From: Mesorhizobium sp. M2A.F.Ca.ET.046.03.2.1
GTDB taxonomy: Bacteria; Pseudomonadota; Alphaproteobacteria; Rhizobiales; Rhizobiaceae
Reading direction: 5' to 3'
Assembly: GCF_003952425.1 (NCBI RefSeq)
Contig: NZ_CP034449.1
Span: 5,754,001-5,818,000 of the forward strand
DNA: 64,000 nt
Shown here: in pieces, positions 25,856 through 35,349 of the stretch
Layout: each line of letters begins with the position of its first letter
Position numbering within the stretch: the stretch's first letter is position 1
The notes under the pieces: model-generated
Databases searched by the model: none
Seen by the model: the letters and a program-made list of their open reading frames with translations, nothing else
Told to the model about the DNA's origin: nothing
Translations under genes and position numbers: made by a program

Positions 25856-27085
25856 ATGCTGACTAGGCCGTCCGCGCCCACCAATCCGCTGGAACGGTTG
25901 ACCGGCGCCGGTCTGGCGTGGGGCGAGGGGGCTTACGCGAAATGGGCCGCGTCGATTGGGGCAATTGCGTTTTCGCTCTACATCCTGCTCACCGCGGCGA
26001 CCGCCTGGTTCATGCCCGACACCAATTGGGACATGCTGCCCTATCTGGCGATCGCCGAGGAAGACGCCTATCCCGATCCACAGGCGCTGCATGATTATGC
26101 CTACAGCACGGTCAAGGCAGGCGTTTCGGCCGGCGACTACAAGACGTTGACCGACGATGGCGGTGGCTTTCGCCGCCACATGACGGAGAGCGCCGCCGAC
26201 TTTCATTCGCTGCTCGGCATGTACCGGATCAAGTTCCTTTATGCGGAAATCCTGTCCAGCCTCAGCCATGTCGTCTCGCCGGTCGAGGCGATGCGGCTGG
26301 TGCAGGTGTTTTCCGTGCTGCTGTTCGGCGCCATCACGCTCGCCTGGCTGCGCGCGGAAGGCGCGCTGGCGCTGGCGCCGATCGTCGGCGCGATTCTGAT
26401 CATGGCCGATTTCGGCGATGCGGCGAGCGCCTCGACGCCCGATCTCCTATGCTCGGCGCTGTTCCTCGGCGGCGCCTTTGCCTATGTGCGCAAGCGGGAG
26501 GCGGCGACGGCGGTTCTCCTTTTTCTCGCTTTCATGGCCAGGCCCGACAACATCGTTTTCCTCGCCATTTTCACGGTGCTGCTCATCGCGTTCCGCGAGC
26601 GGGGGTGGGGCGCGCTGGCCGGTTTCGCGGCATCCTTCATCGCCTATTTCGCCATCTCGCATTGGGCGCAGCATCCCGGCTGGTGGCCGCATCTTTGGTT
26701 CTCCACCATCGAGCAGCATTACAACATGGACGGCTTCGAGCCGCCATTTTCCATTGCTGCCTATCTGAAGGCCTTCGCCGCCTCGGTAGTCCGCGCCGTC
26801 ACCCTCAACAGTTGGGTTGGCGTGTCAGTGCTGGCATTGGCCGGATGGTATGGGCTCGACCGCGCCGGCTTCCGTCTCGACCGACGCGCCGGCATCCTGC
26901 TGGCGGCGCTCGTATTGGGCGTGTTGGCGAAGTTCACCGTCTTTCCGATCCACGACACCCGCATCTATTTCCCCAATCTCCTGCCGCCCTTCCTGCTGCT
27001 CGCCGCGCCCTTGATGGCGCTGTGGGCGACGAGCCAGGGCGGGCGCCGCGCGGCGCTGCAGGTCACTCCCGGAGACAAGTCATGA
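25856..27085 (+). CDS. Multi-pass membrane protein, possible GT-C type glycosyltransferase
   Basis: The 409-residue protein has about nine hydrophobic helices. After helix 1 comes a periplasmic-side loop with TNWDMLPYLAIAEED, an acidic region placed like the catalytic aspartates in GT-C enzymes (ArnT/PMT and arabinosyltransferases), and AASASTPDLLCSALFL follows later. I could not match it to a named family. The neighbours (DPPR-synthase-like, DprE1-like, small transporter) make it the natural candidate for the transferase that uses a polyprenyl-phospho-sugar donor. It starts 14 nt after the aminotransferase and overlaps the FkbM gene as ATGA. Confidence 0.75.
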   Translation: MLTRPSAPTNPLERLTGAGLAWGEGAYAKWAASIGAIAFSLYILLTAATAWFMPDTNWDMLPYLAIAEEDAYPDPQALHDYAYSTVKAGVSAGDYKTLTDDGGGFRRHMTESAADFHSLLGMYRIKFLYAEILSSLSHVVSPVEAMRLVQVFSVLLFGAITLAWLRAEGALALAPIVGAILIMADFGDAASASTPDLLCSALFLGGAFAYVRKREAATAVLLFLAFMARPDNIVFLAIFTVLLIAFRERGWGALAGFAASFIAYFAISHWAQHPGWWPHLWFSTIEQHYNMDGFEPPFSIAAYLKAFAASVVRAVTLNSWVGVSVLALAGWYGLDRAGFRLDRRAGILLAALVLGVLAKFTVFPIHDTRIYFPNLLPPFLLLAAPLMALWATSQGGRRAALQVTPGDKS

Positions 27086-27840
27086 GCTCGCTTTCCAGCC
27101 TCGCGCGCACCTTGCTGTCGCTTAGCCTTCCAGTCGGCCTGCTCGATCGCGGCCCGGCTTTGCACGGCACGAAATTCCTCGCCAAAGCTGCCCTAAAGGC
27201 CCGTTTCGGCGGCGACGGCCGGCCGTTCCAGATGGTCAATGTTGGCGCCTGCGACGGCGCGCTGTTCGACGACGTGACGCCCTGGCTGCATCGCATTCCC
27301 GGGGCGCGCGCCATGCTGGTCGAGCCAATCCCATATAACCAGAAGCGCCTGCGCGCCAATTACCCGGATGCCAGCCGCTTCATCATCGAGCCGGTGGCTG
27401 TCACGAAAACCCAGGGCACGATCACCGTCCACACCTTCGATGCCGCAGCGCTCGAGGCCGGCACGCTGCCGATCGAATTCATCGGCTGCTCGTCGGTCAC
27501 CGACACCAATCTGATGTCGGGCAAGAACGCCTGGGGCGAGGCGGACGCCAACTTCAACAAGTTCGCGCCGCATCTGAAGGACATCGAGGTGCCGTCCGAG
27601 ACCTTGCAGACGCTGCTCGACCGCAACGGCATCACCCATATCGACGCCTTCCTGGTCGACTGCGAGGGCGCCGACTGGATGGTGTTCGAGCAGCTTGATC
27701 TGCAACGCTACCGTCCCGGTATGATCAAGATTGAGGTCGGCGCGCTGCCAGCGGCCGAGATCGGCCAGGTCGTGGTCAAGCTCAAGACCGCTGGTTATCA
27801 GGTCGGCTTCCAGGCCGAGGACATCTGGGCCTTCGCCTGA
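27082..27840 (+). CDS. FkbM family methyltransferase
   Basis: The 252-residue protein has an FkbM-type SAM-dependent fold. MVNVGACDGALFDDV (about residues 49-63) is the SAM-binding motif I with the family's N-x-G-x-x-x-G form, and IDAFLVDCEGADWMVF is the second conserved motif. FkbM enzymes O-methylate sugars or polyketides. It overlaps the membrane protein gene by 4 nt and closes the cluster, so methylation of the transferred sugar is the likely job. The longer open frame that runs from 26449 is a shadow before 27082. Confidence 0.85.
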   Translation: MSSLSSLARTLLSLSLPVGLLDRGPALHGTKFLAKAALKARFGGDGRPFQMVNVGACDGALFDDVTPWLHRIPGARAMLVEPIPYNQKRLRANYPDASRFIIEPVAVTKTQGTITVHTFDAAALEAGTLPIEFIGCSSVTDTNLMSGKNAWGEADANFNKFAPHLKDIEVPSETLQTLLDRNGITHIDAFLVDCEGADWMVFEQLDLQRYRPGMIKIEVGALPAAEIGQVVVKLKTAGYQVGFQAEDIWAFA

Positions 27841-27993
27841 GTTAATTCCCCTGGGTGACCGCTCTGTGCAAGGGGTCGCGCCGCACCTGTGGCGTGTCGC
27901 AAACAGGCGGTAGCCCAGCCGTCGTCCTCTGCATATTGTGCGCCATTCGAAAGGGCGCAAACGCGCCCGTCTATCCCTTTGGAGTCGCGGGCA

Positions 27994-30555
27994 ATGGCAG
28001 AGTTTCCGAAAAAGGCGAAGGTCGTCATCGTCGGCCTGGGCGGTATCGTCGGCGCGTCCGTCGCCCACCACCTGATCGAGCGCGGCTGGGACGATATCGT
28101 CGGCATCGACAAGTCGGGCATCCCGACCGATATCGGCTCGACGGCGCATGCCTCGGACTTCTGCTACACGACCAGCCATGATTTCCTGTCCTGCTGGACG
28201 ACGCTCTATTCCATCGATTTCTACGAGAAGATGGGGCATTACGCGCGCGTCGGCGGCCTCGAGGTTGCCCGCGTCGGCGACGATGCCCGCATGGACGAGA
28301 TCAAGCGCAAGATCGCCTCCGCCAAGGCGTTCGGCACCCGTGCGCGGCTGATCGAGCCGGCCGAGATCAAGGAAAAATTCCCGCTGATCGAGGAGCATCT
28401 GGTGCAGGGCGGCCTGTGGGACCCGGATGCCGGCCTCGTTATCCCGCGCTCGCAGACCGTCGCCGGCAAGCTGGTCGATCAGGGCGTCGCGTCCGGCAAG
28501 CTGCAGGCCTTCGCCAACACCTCGGCCAAGGAGCTGATCGTCGAGAACGGCCGCATCAAGGGCGTGGTGACCGAGCGTGGCACGATCGAGGCCGACTATG
28601 TCGTGGTCTGCACCGGCATCTGGGGCCGGCTTACCGCCGCTCTGGTCGGCGAAGACCTGCCGGTCATGCCGATCGACCATCCGCTGACCTTCTTCGGCCC
28701 TTACAACGAGTTCGCCGGCACCGGCAAGGAGATCGGCTGGCCGCTGCTGCGCGACCAGGGCAACTCGGCCTATATGCGCGACACCGGCGATCCGAAGACC
28801 GCCGAGGGCGGGCAGATCGAATGGGGTTATTACGAGGAGACCAATCCGCGCCTGTGCCACCCGCGCGACCTGCTCGAAAAGCATGAGGCGCGGCTGTCGC
28901 CGTCGCAGCGCGACCTCGACATGGAGCAGATCATGGCGCCGCTGGAGCGCGCCATGGAACTGACGCCGATCCTCGGCGAATTGGGTTACAATGAAGGCCA
29001 TTCCTTCAACGGCTTGCTGCAGGTGACCACCGATGGTGGCCCGTCCATGGGCGAAAGCCAGAAGGTGAGGGGCCTGTGGTACGCCGTCGCCATCTGGGTC
29101 AAGGACGGCCCCGGCATGGGCAAGCTGATCGCCGACTGGATGACCGACGGCCGCACCGCGATCGACCATCACCAGATCGACTATTCGCGCTTCTACCCGC
29201 ACCAGACGCAGGAACAGTTCATCTGGGATCGCTGCACCGAGACGGCGATGAAGGTCTACAATCCAGCGGTGCATCCGCGCGAGCCCTTCTCCAAGGGCCG
29301 CAACATCCGCCGCTCGCCTTTCTGGGAGCGCGAGAAGGAACTCGGCGGCTATTTCATGGAGCTGGGCGGCTGGGAGCGCGCGCACGGCTACGCCGCCAAC
29401 GAGCATCTCCTGGAGAAATACGGCAACCGCGTGCCGGTGCGCGAGAACGAATGGGACAACCGCCATTTCTGGCGCGTCTCCAATGCCGAGCATCTGGCGA
29501 TGAGCGAGGATTGCGGCATCGTCAACCTGTCGCATTTCTCGATGTATGACGTCGAAGGGCCCGACCATGTCGCGCTGCTGGAATGGCTGTGCGCGGCCAA
29601 GATCGGCGGCGACAACAATATCGGCAAGGGCATCTACACCCACTTCCTCGACGAGGAAGGCATGGTGCGCGCAGACTTCACCGTCATCCGCATGGCCGAT
29701 CGCTGCCGCGTGATCGACGGCGCCGATGCCGGTCCGCGCGACTTCCGCTACATGCAACGCACCGCGCAGGACAAAGGTTTTGACGTCACCGTCACCGACG
29801 TGACGGAAAAATACGTCACCATCGGTATCTGGGGGCCGAATGCCCGCACGACCTTGCAGAAGGTGGTCGAGGATCCGAATGGCCTGACGCCGGAGAATTT
29901 CCCCTTCGCGGCGATCAAGCCGATCCGGATCGGCGGCAAGGATGTGACCGCCTTCCGCATCTCCTATGTCGGCGAGCAGGGCTGGGAGTTGCATATGCGC
30001 TACGAGGACGGGCTCGCCGTCTGGGACGCGCTGCGCTCTACCGGCGTCATGCCGTTCGGCGTCGAGACCTACGCCAACACGCGCCGCATGGAAAAAAGCC
30101 TACGCCTCCAGAACGCCGATCTGCTGACCGAATACAATCTGCTCGAGGCCGACCTTGCCCGTCCGAAGGTCAAGGACAACGACTTCTGCGGCAAAGCCAA
30201 GCATCTGGAGTATCGCGCCCGTGAGCATCAGCCGGCTATGCTGTGCACGCTGGTGATGACCGAGAACACCGATTCCAAGGGCGTGGCCCGCTACCCGGTC
30301 GGCACCATGCCTGTGCAGGATCCCGCGAGCGGCGAGACGCTGGTCGACGAGCTCGGCCGCCGCTCCTTCACCACTTCGGTCGCCTATGGCCCGACGATCG
30401 GCAAGAACATCGCGCTTGCCTATCTGCCCTGGGCGTACTGCCAGGAAGGCTGCAAGCTGCAGGTCGAGTATTTTGGCGAGACCTATCCGGTCGAGGTGGC
30501 GGGAGTCGGTTACAAGCCGCTCTACGACCCGGAGAACCTCAAGCCGAGGAGCTGA
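27994..30555 (+). CDS. FAD-dependent oxidoreductase with GcvT domain (DMGDH family), third paralogue
   Basis: The 853-residue protein has the FAD motif VVIVGLGGIVGASVAHHL at about residues 9-26, an oxidoreductase half to about residue 430, and a GcvT/GcvT-C half from about 480. A GGWERAHGYAAN stretch before it matches the flavoprotein linker. It differs from the two minus-strand paralogues in the glycine motif and is longer in the C-terminal half. The ATG at 27994 has GGAG upstream and starts just before the fold. It is the only gene of its transcript, closed by the terminator at 30579. An N-methyl amine or betaine-derived amino acid is the probable substrate. Confidence 0.87.
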   Translation: MAEFPKKAKVVIVGLGGIVGASVAHHLIERGWDDIVGIDKSGIPTDIGSTAHASDFCYTTSHDFLSCWTTLYSIDFYEKMGHYARVGGLEVARVGDDARMDEIKRKIASAKAFGTRARLIEPAEIKEKFPLIEEHLVQGGLWDPDAGLVIPRSQTVAGKLVDQGVASGKLQAFANTSAKELIVENGRIKGVVTERGTIEADYVVVCTGIWGRLTAALVGEDLPVMPIDHPLTFFGPYNEFAGTGKEIGWPLLRDQGNSAYMRDTGDPKTAEGGQIEWGYYEETNPRLCHPRDLLEKHEARLSPSQRDLDMEQIMAPLERAMELTPILGELGYNEGHSFNGLLQVTTDGGPSMGESQKVRGLWYAVAIWVKDGPGMGKLIADWMTDGRTAIDHHQIDYSRFYPHQTQEQFIWDRCTETAMKVYNPAVHPREPFSKGRNIRRSPFWEREKELGGYFMELGGWERAHGYAANEHLLEKYGNRVPVRENEWDNRHFWRVSNAEHLAMSEDCGIVNLSHFSMYDVEGPDHVALLEWLCAAKIGGDNNIGKGIYTHFLDEEGMVRADFTVIRMADRCRVIDGADAGPRDFRYMQRTAQDKGFDVTVTDVTEKYVTIGIWGPNARTTLQKVVEDPNGLTPENFPFAAIKPIRIGGKDVTAFRISYVGEQGWELHMRYEDGLAVWDALRSTGVMPFGVETYANTRRMEKSLRLQNADLLTEYNLLEADLARPKVKDNDFCGKAKHLEYRAREHQPAMLCTLVMTENTDSKGVARYPVGTMPVQDPASGETLVDELGRRSFTTSVAYGPTIGKNIALAYLPWAYCQEGCKLQVEYFGETYPVEVAGVGYKPLYDPENLKPRS

Positions 30556-30578
30556 TGGTCGCGGACCAAGAAAGATGC

Positions 30579-30610
30579 AAAGCCCGGCTCCGGTCGGGCT
30601 TTTGCTTTTG
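30579..30610 (+). terminator. Rho-independent terminator after the third DMGDH-like gene
   Basis: AAAGCCCG (30579-30586) and CGGGCTTT (30595-30602) form a perfect 8-bp stem with an 8-nt loop. A T-rich run (TTGCTTTT) follows, 24 nt after the stop codon. Confidence 0.8.
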
Positions 30611-30659
30611 TGCGGGCCGTGATTCTCGGGTAGCGTTGCTCCGGGCGGAGTAAGCAGGT

Positions 30660-31422
30660 TTGCAACGGTTCGGTTGGGACAGGAAGAACGACGCATTCGT
30701 CTTCGTGATGAAGGGGAACATTCCCGTTCATGTCAGCTGGACCTTTGCCATTCCAGCCGTCCTGCCGTTCGTACATGAATGGTCGAGGCATCCCAGGCTC
30801 GCCCTGATCCATACGGCCATATTCGCCGCGCTCCTGTTCCTGTCGGTGTTTCTGCATGAACTTGCCCATGTCTGGGCAGCGCGACGGCGCGGCATCGGCA
30901 CCCAACGGATAGACCTGTACCTGTTCGGCGGATTTGCCTGGTTCAAGCCCGGCGCGGCTTCGCCCTATGGCTGGGCATGGATCGCGTTTGCCGGGCCGTT
31001 GGTGAACATCGTCCTGGTGGCGGGCTTTGCCGCTGCCTATTACCTTCTTGCCCGGCCCTTGTTGCCTGTCGATCCGGACGGTCATTTCAGTTCGCCGCCG
31101 AGACTGGACACGCTTCTTGAGTGGACGCTTTGGCTTGGCGCATTGGTGAATGCGGCCTTGGCCATTCTCAACCTCCTTCCGGGCCATTCCGCTTGATGGC
31201 GGGGCGATCGCCAGGCATCTGCTTGCGCCGCGTTTCGGCGCGGATGCCGCCGTGCGGATCGTCGGCTTCTGCGGCGTCGTGCTTTCGATCCTGCGTTTCG
31301 CGGTCATTGTCCCTGCGGCCCTGGCCGGAATTCTGTTGTGGTTTCCGCCTTCCTTCAGGCCGAACTGGCGGGCGTTTCGCGCCGCCGGCAATAAGAAGCC
31401 CGTTCCGCAGCATCCGGCTTGA
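30660..31422 (+). pseudogene. M50 site-2-protease-like membrane metallopeptidase, frameshifted
   Basis: The first frame (30660-31196) holds membrane helices and the zinc motif HELAH (in VFLHELAHVWAARR). It ends NLLPGHSA-stop. The adjacent frame (to 31422) continues with IPLDGGAIARHLLA, the second metal-binding motif that should follow NLLP directly. Removing one base in GGGCC (31181-31185) restores N-L-L-P-G-I-P-L-D-G-G in one frame of about 253 residues. Family members cut transmembrane segments. The start is a TTG at 30660 or the ATG at 30708. This may be a true inactivating insertion, a sequencing error or, less likely, recoding. Confidence 0.78.
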
Positions 31423-31480
31423 TGTGCAGGGGGCAGCGGCTTATGTGGCCTGATCAGAAGCCTGCGAAAGCCTACGCCCC

Positions 31481-32422
31481 ATGCGCATCCTGTCCGACGC
31501 CTTCATTCCCGAGCTTCCCAATCACTATCACGGCAAGGTGCGCGAAAATTACGACCTGCCGGACGGACGCCGCATCATCATCGCCACCGATCGTTTGAGC
31601 GCGTTTGACATCATCCTGGCCTCGATCCCGTTCAAGGGCGAAGTGCTCACCCAGACGGCGCGCTACTGGTTCGAGGAAACCGCCGACATCTGTCCCAACC
31701 ACGTGCTGGAATATCCCGACCCCAACGTCGTCGTCGGCACGCGGCTCGACATGCTGCCGGTCGAGATGGTCGTGCGTGGCTATCTGGCAGGCACGACCAG
31801 CACCTCTATCCTGACCAAGTATCGGAAAGGCGAAAGGAGCTTCTACGGCCACAGCTTTCCCGATGGGCTGCGCGACAATGAAAAGCTGCCGCAGGCGATC
31901 ATCACGCCGACCAGCAAGGCCGCCCATGGCGGCCATGACGAGCCGCTGTCGGAGGCCGAGATTATTGACCAGGGGCTGCTCACGCAGGCGCAGTGGGATA
32001 CGGTCTCGCGCTATGCGTTGCAGCTTTTCGCTCGCGGCCAGCAGCGCGCCGCCGAACGCGGCCTGATTCTCGCTGACACCAAATATGAATTCGGCACCGC
32101 GCCGGACGGCACCATCGTGCTGGCGGACGAAATCCATACGCCTGACAGCAGTCGCTATTGGATCGCTGCGAGTTATGACGAGGCGTTCGCAAGCGGCGGG
32201 CGCCCGCAGAGCTTCGACAAGGATTTCGTCCGCTCCTGGGTGTCAGCGCGGTGCGATCCCTACAAGGACCCGATCCCGCCAATTCCGGACGAGATCATCA
32301 ACCAGGCCTCGGCGGTCTATATCCAGGCCTATGAAGCGATAACCGGCGCAAAATTCGTGCCCGACCTTTCCGGCGATACGGTGCTGGAGCGTATCCGTTC
32401 GAACATCGCGCGGTATTTCTAA
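31481..32422 (+). CDS. purC: Phosphoribosylaminoimidazole-succinocarboxamide synthase
   Basis: The 313-residue protein is of the longer SAICAR synthetase type (about 300 residues, unlike the 240-250 residue bacterial form). It condenses CAIR with aspartate in purine synthesis using ATP. Visible motifs are [26 protein letters not shown] at the N-terminus (pieces GKVRENYDL and TDRLSAFD), [13 protein letters not shown], and LADTKYEFG followed by [14 protein letters not shown] with the metal/ATP acidic residues. The gene stands alone; many alphaproteobacteria have a second purC in the pur operon, so this may be a paralogue. Confidence 0.92.
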   Translation: MRILSDAFIPELPNHYHGKVRENYDLPDGRRIIIATDRLSAFDIILASIPFKGEVLTQTARYWFEETADICPNHVLEYPDPNVVVGTRLDMLPVEMVVRGYLAGTTSTSILTKYRKGERSFYGHSFPDGLRDNEKLPQAIITPTSKAAHGGHDEPLSEAEIIDQGLLTQAQWDTVSRYALQLFARGQQRAAERGLILADTKYEFGTAPDGTIVLADEIHTPDSSRYWIAASYDEAFASGGRPQSFDKDFVRSWVSARCDPYKDPIPPIPDEIINQASAVYIQAYEAITGAKFVPDLSGDTVLERIRSNIARYF

Positions 32423-32498
32423 AAGGCCCGGGCCGGCGGGATCCGATGCCCCGGATTCGCGGCTTTTGCGCGCGGCGATTTTCGCTTAACCTTCCGCC

Positions 32499-33341
32499 AT
32501 GTCCGCTTATGCCCGCGCAAGGCATATCGTCTCAGGCAGCGCCGCCCTGGCGCTGGCGCTTTGGCTGACTCCTGCCGCGTCTCCCGCCGAGCCGGTCGAT
32601 GTCGAGCTGGTGCTGGCGGTCGATGTCTCGCTTTCCATGTCACCGGCTGAGCTGGAGATCCAGCGTCATGGCTACGCGGCGGCGCTGATGCATGACAACG
32701 TGCTGAAGGCTATCGCCGACGGCGCCTATGGCAAGATCGCCGTCACCTATGTCGAATGGGCGGGCACGACCTGGCAGCGAGTCGTCGTGCCGTGGACCGT
32801 GATCGCCAACCGCGCCGACGCCGAGAGGTTCGTCGCGAAGCTCGAAGCCAACCCGCCGGACAGCGCCCGGCGCACCTCGATTTCCGGGGCGCTGAGCTTC
32901 GGCAGCGATCTGTTCGCAGAGAGCGGATTCCAGGGGACCAAGCGTGTCATCGATGTTTCCGGCGATGGGCCGAACAACCAGGGCGCGCCGGTCGATCTCA
33001 CCCGCGACGAGGTGGTCAGGCAAGGCATCACCATCAACGGCCTGCCGCTGATGACGCGCGGCGGTTTCAGCGGCGCCTTCGACGTCGATAATCTGGACCG
33101 CTATTACAGCGACTGCGTCATCGGCGGACCGGGCGCCTTCATGATCCCGGTCAATGACTGGACGCAGTTTCCCGAAGCGATCCGCCGCAAGCTGGTGCTG
33201 GAGCTCGCCGGTTCGGCTTCACCGCAACGGGCGGCCGAAGGGGCCGCGCATCCGCCGGTCGTGCTCGCCGATAACAGGCCGGCCGCCGACTGCCAAGCCG
33301 GCGAAAAGATGTGGCGCAACCGCGGCTGGGGCATGCCGTGA
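32499..33341 (+). CDS. DUF1194 (VWA-like) secreted protein
   Basis: The 280-residue protein has a signal peptide (about residues 1-29, ending SPAEP). A von Willebrand A-like domain follows, whose first strand carries a MIDAS-like DVSLSMS motif (residues about 43-49), with DVSGDGPNN later. This matches DUF1194, a family of exported proteins of unknown function common in rhizobia. Two cysteines near the C-terminus might pair. It is a single gene with its own upstream space, and no link to its neighbours is evident. Confidence 0.85.
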   Translation: MSAYARARHIVSGSAALALALWLTPAASPAEPVDVELVLAVDVSLSMSPAELEIQRHGYAAALMHDNVLKAIADGAYGKIAVTYVEWAGTTWQRVVVPWTVIANRADAERFVAKLEANPPDSARRTSISGALSFGSDLFAESGFQGTKRVIDVSGDGPNNQGAPVDLTRDEVVRQGITINGLPLMTRGGFSGAFDVDNLDRYYSDCVIGGPGAFMIPVNDWTQFPEAIRRKLVLELAGSASPQRAAEGAAHPPVVLADNRPAADCQAGEKMWRNRGWGMP

Positions 33342-33456
33342 GGGGAGGAGGAGCAGGCAACCGTTCAGGATGACGTTTCGTTGAAACGCCGCTTCATTGA
33401 CAAGCCTTTTGGCGTCTGTGAGACAATTCGCGCTCACCACAAAAAGGGGAACCACA

Positions 33457-34407
33457 ATGAACAGGACCACCATTTTCGCGGCAACGCTGACGGCGGCCGC
33501 CATGCTTGGCGCGCCCGCGATGGCTGCCACCTCGCTCACCATCGGCATCAGCGGCTGGACCGGCTTCGCGCCGCTGACTCTGGCCAAGCAGGCCGGGCTT
33601 TTCGAAAAGCACGGGCTCGACGTCACGCTCAAGAAAGTGCCGCAGGCGAGCCGGCCGCTGGCCATCGCCAGCGGCGACCTGCAATGCGCGGCGACCACGG
33701 TCGAAACCTGGATGGTGTGGAACGCCAGCGGCGTCACCACCAAGCAGATCTTCCAGCTCGACAAGTCCTATGGCGCCGACGGCATCGTCGTGCGCAACGA
33801 CATCAAGTCCGTCGCCGACCTCAAGGGCAAGAATGTCGCCTCGTCCGCGCCTGGAACCTCGCCCTATTTCCTGCTCGCCTGGGTGCTCAACAAGAACGGC
33901 ATGTCGACCAAGGACGTCACCGTCGTCAATCTGGAGCCGGATGCGGCGGCGCAGGCCTTCCTGGCCGGCCAGAACGATGCCGCCGTCACCTATGAGCCGT
34001 TCATTTCAGCGGTCCGCGACAAGGCCGACCAGGGCCATATCCTGGCGACCACGCTCGACTACCCGATGGTGCTGGACACCGTCGGTTGCACGCCGGACTT
34101 CCTCAAGGCCAATCCCGATGCCGCCAAGGCGCTCGCCGACAGCTATTTCGACGCGCTCGACCTGATCAAGAAGGATCCGCAGAAATCCTACGAGATCATG
34201 GGCGCCGACGTGAAGCAGTCGGCCAAGGAATTCGAGGATTCGGCCAAGTACCTGAAATGGGCCGACAAGGCGGAGAATAAGCAGTTCTTCACCAAGGAGT
34301 TCCAGGATTTTTCCAAGACCGCGGCCGATCTTTTGCTGCAGATGGGGCTGATCAAGGAAGTCCCGGATGTGACGACGCTTGCCGACACCAGCGCGGTGGC
34401 CAACTGA
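33457..34407 (+). CDS. ABC transporter substrate-binding protein, NitT/TauT family
   Basis: The 316-residue periplasmic binding protein has a signal peptide cleaved after about residue 23 (GAPAMAA). The NMT1/SsuA fold shows TIGISGWTGFAPLTLAKQAG and, later, DLKGKNVASSAPGTSPYF. Relatives bind nitrate, taurine, alkanesulfonates or thiamine precursors; the ligand here is unknown. ATG 33457 is chosen because AAAAGGGGA precedes it by 7 nt and the signal peptide starts there. It is the first gene of a transporter operon with the permease and ATPase at 34573-36128. Confidence 0.9.
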   Translation: MNRTTIFAATLTAAAMLGAPAMAATSLTIGISGWTGFAPLTLAKQAGLFEKHGLDVTLKKVPQASRPLAIASGDLQCAATTVETWMVWNASGVTTKQIFQLDKSYGADGIVVRNDIKSVADLKGKNVASSAPGTSPYFLLAWVLNKNGMSTKDVTVVNLEPDAAAQAFLAGQNDAAVTYEPFISAVRDKADQGHILATTLDYPMVLDTVGCTPDFLKANPDAAKALADSYFDALDLIKKDPQKSYEIMGADVKQSAKEFEDSAKYLKWADKAENKQFFTKEFQDFSKTAADLLLQMGLIKEVPDVTTLADTSAVAN

Positions 34408-34453
34408 TCGCGCATCACCCTATCGGCGGCGCAAGGCCGCCGCTCCCTTCTCG

Positions 34454-34560
34454 CTAAAGCGCGTCGCGATCCTTCAGATACGCTCCTCGCGCTTTAGCTC
34501 TTTCATTTTGCGCATGTCTTTACCCGAACCGGTTTCCACTTTCGGGAGCCATGCTTTAAG
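34454..34560. repeat. Composite rhizobial intergenic repeat, copy 3
   Basis: Module 1 is an inverted repeat CTAAAGCGCG (34454-34463) / CGCGCTTTAG (34488-34497). Module 2 (34511-34560) is a copy of the CCCGAACCGG...TTTCGGG type also seen at 8033, 15277, 44832 and 57549. It lies between the binding-protein and permease genes, where a hairpin could protect the upstream mRNA and set higher expression of the binding protein. Confidence 0.75.
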
Positions 34561-34572
34561 GACAGGGCCTGA

Positions 34573-35349
34573 ATGCTGCGTCCCTTGCACCCCGTTGCGC
34601 CGGGCACGCGAAGCGCGCTCGGCATCGCCTTTTTCGTGCTGTTCGTGGCCTTCTGGGCGTGGATCACGCTCGGCGGCCATGTGAACCGGATCTTCCTTGC
34701 CGATCCTCTGTCGATGCTCAAGGACGGCTGGCGGCTGCTCGTCGAAGACCGGTTCTGGCTCGACATATTGATCACCATCTGGCGCGTCTTCGGCGGCTTC
34801 GTGCTGGCCTCGATCGTCGCGGTGCCGATCGGCATCGCGATGGGCGCCTGGAAGCCTGTCGAAGCCTTCCTCGAGCCGTTCGTGTCCTTTGCCCGCTACC
34901 TGCCGGCATCCGCCTTTATCCCGCTGCTCATCCTGTGGGCCGGCATCGGAGAATTCGAGAAGCTCCTGGTGATCTTCGTCGGCTCTGTGTTCCAGATCAT
35001 CCTGATAGTCGCGGTCAAGGTCGGCAGTACGAGGCGAGACCTGGTCGAGGCCGCCTATACGCTGGGGGCGACCGACAACGGCATCGTCAAGCGCGTGATC
35101 ATGCCGGCCAATGCGCCGGAGATCGCCGAAACGCTGCGCCTGGTGCTTGGCTGGGCCTGGACCTATGTGATCGTCGCCGAGCTGATCGGCTCGTCGTCGG
35201 GCATCGGCTACATGATCATCAACAGCCAGTCGCGGCTGGCGACGGGGCAGATCATCTTCGGCATCATTGTCATAGGGCTGATCGGGCTTCTGTCCGATTT
35301 CGCCTTCAAGGCGCTCAACCGCTGGCTCTTTCCATGGAGCCTGGCATGA
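34573..35349 (+). CDS. ABC transporter permease, NitT/TauT family
   Basis: The 258-residue inner-membrane protein has six predicted helices and the binding-protein-dependent permease motif in the cytoplasmic loop. The conserved EAA-type region reads EAAYTLGATDNGIVKRVIMP near residue 160. It pairs with the ATPase encoded directly downstream, whose start overlaps this stop by 4 nt. The 165-bp gap before it holds a repeat element rather than a new promoter that I can identify, so it is probably transcribed with the binding protein. Confidence 0.9.
   Translation: MLRPLHPVAPGTRSALGIAFFVLFVAFWAWITLGGHVNRIFLADPLSMLKDGWRLLVEDRFWLDILITIWRVFGGFVLASIVAVPIGIAMGAWKPVEAFLEPFVSFARYLPASAFIPLLILWAGIGEFEKLLVIFVGSVFQIILIVAVKVGSTRRDLVEAAYTLGATDNGIVKRVIMPANAPEIAETLRLVLGWAWTYVIVAELIGSSSGIGYMIINSQSRLATGQIIFGIIVIGLIGLLSDFAFKALNRWLFPWSLA

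Noticed and set aside
27841..27993. Riboswitch before the third DMGDH-like gene
   Set aside because: There are some GC-rich stems but nothing matching the glycine or other known riboswitch cores.
27193..29994. 933-codon minus-strand open frame
   Set aside because: Covers the antisense of the FkbM and third DMGDH-like genes; no domain and no ribosome site.
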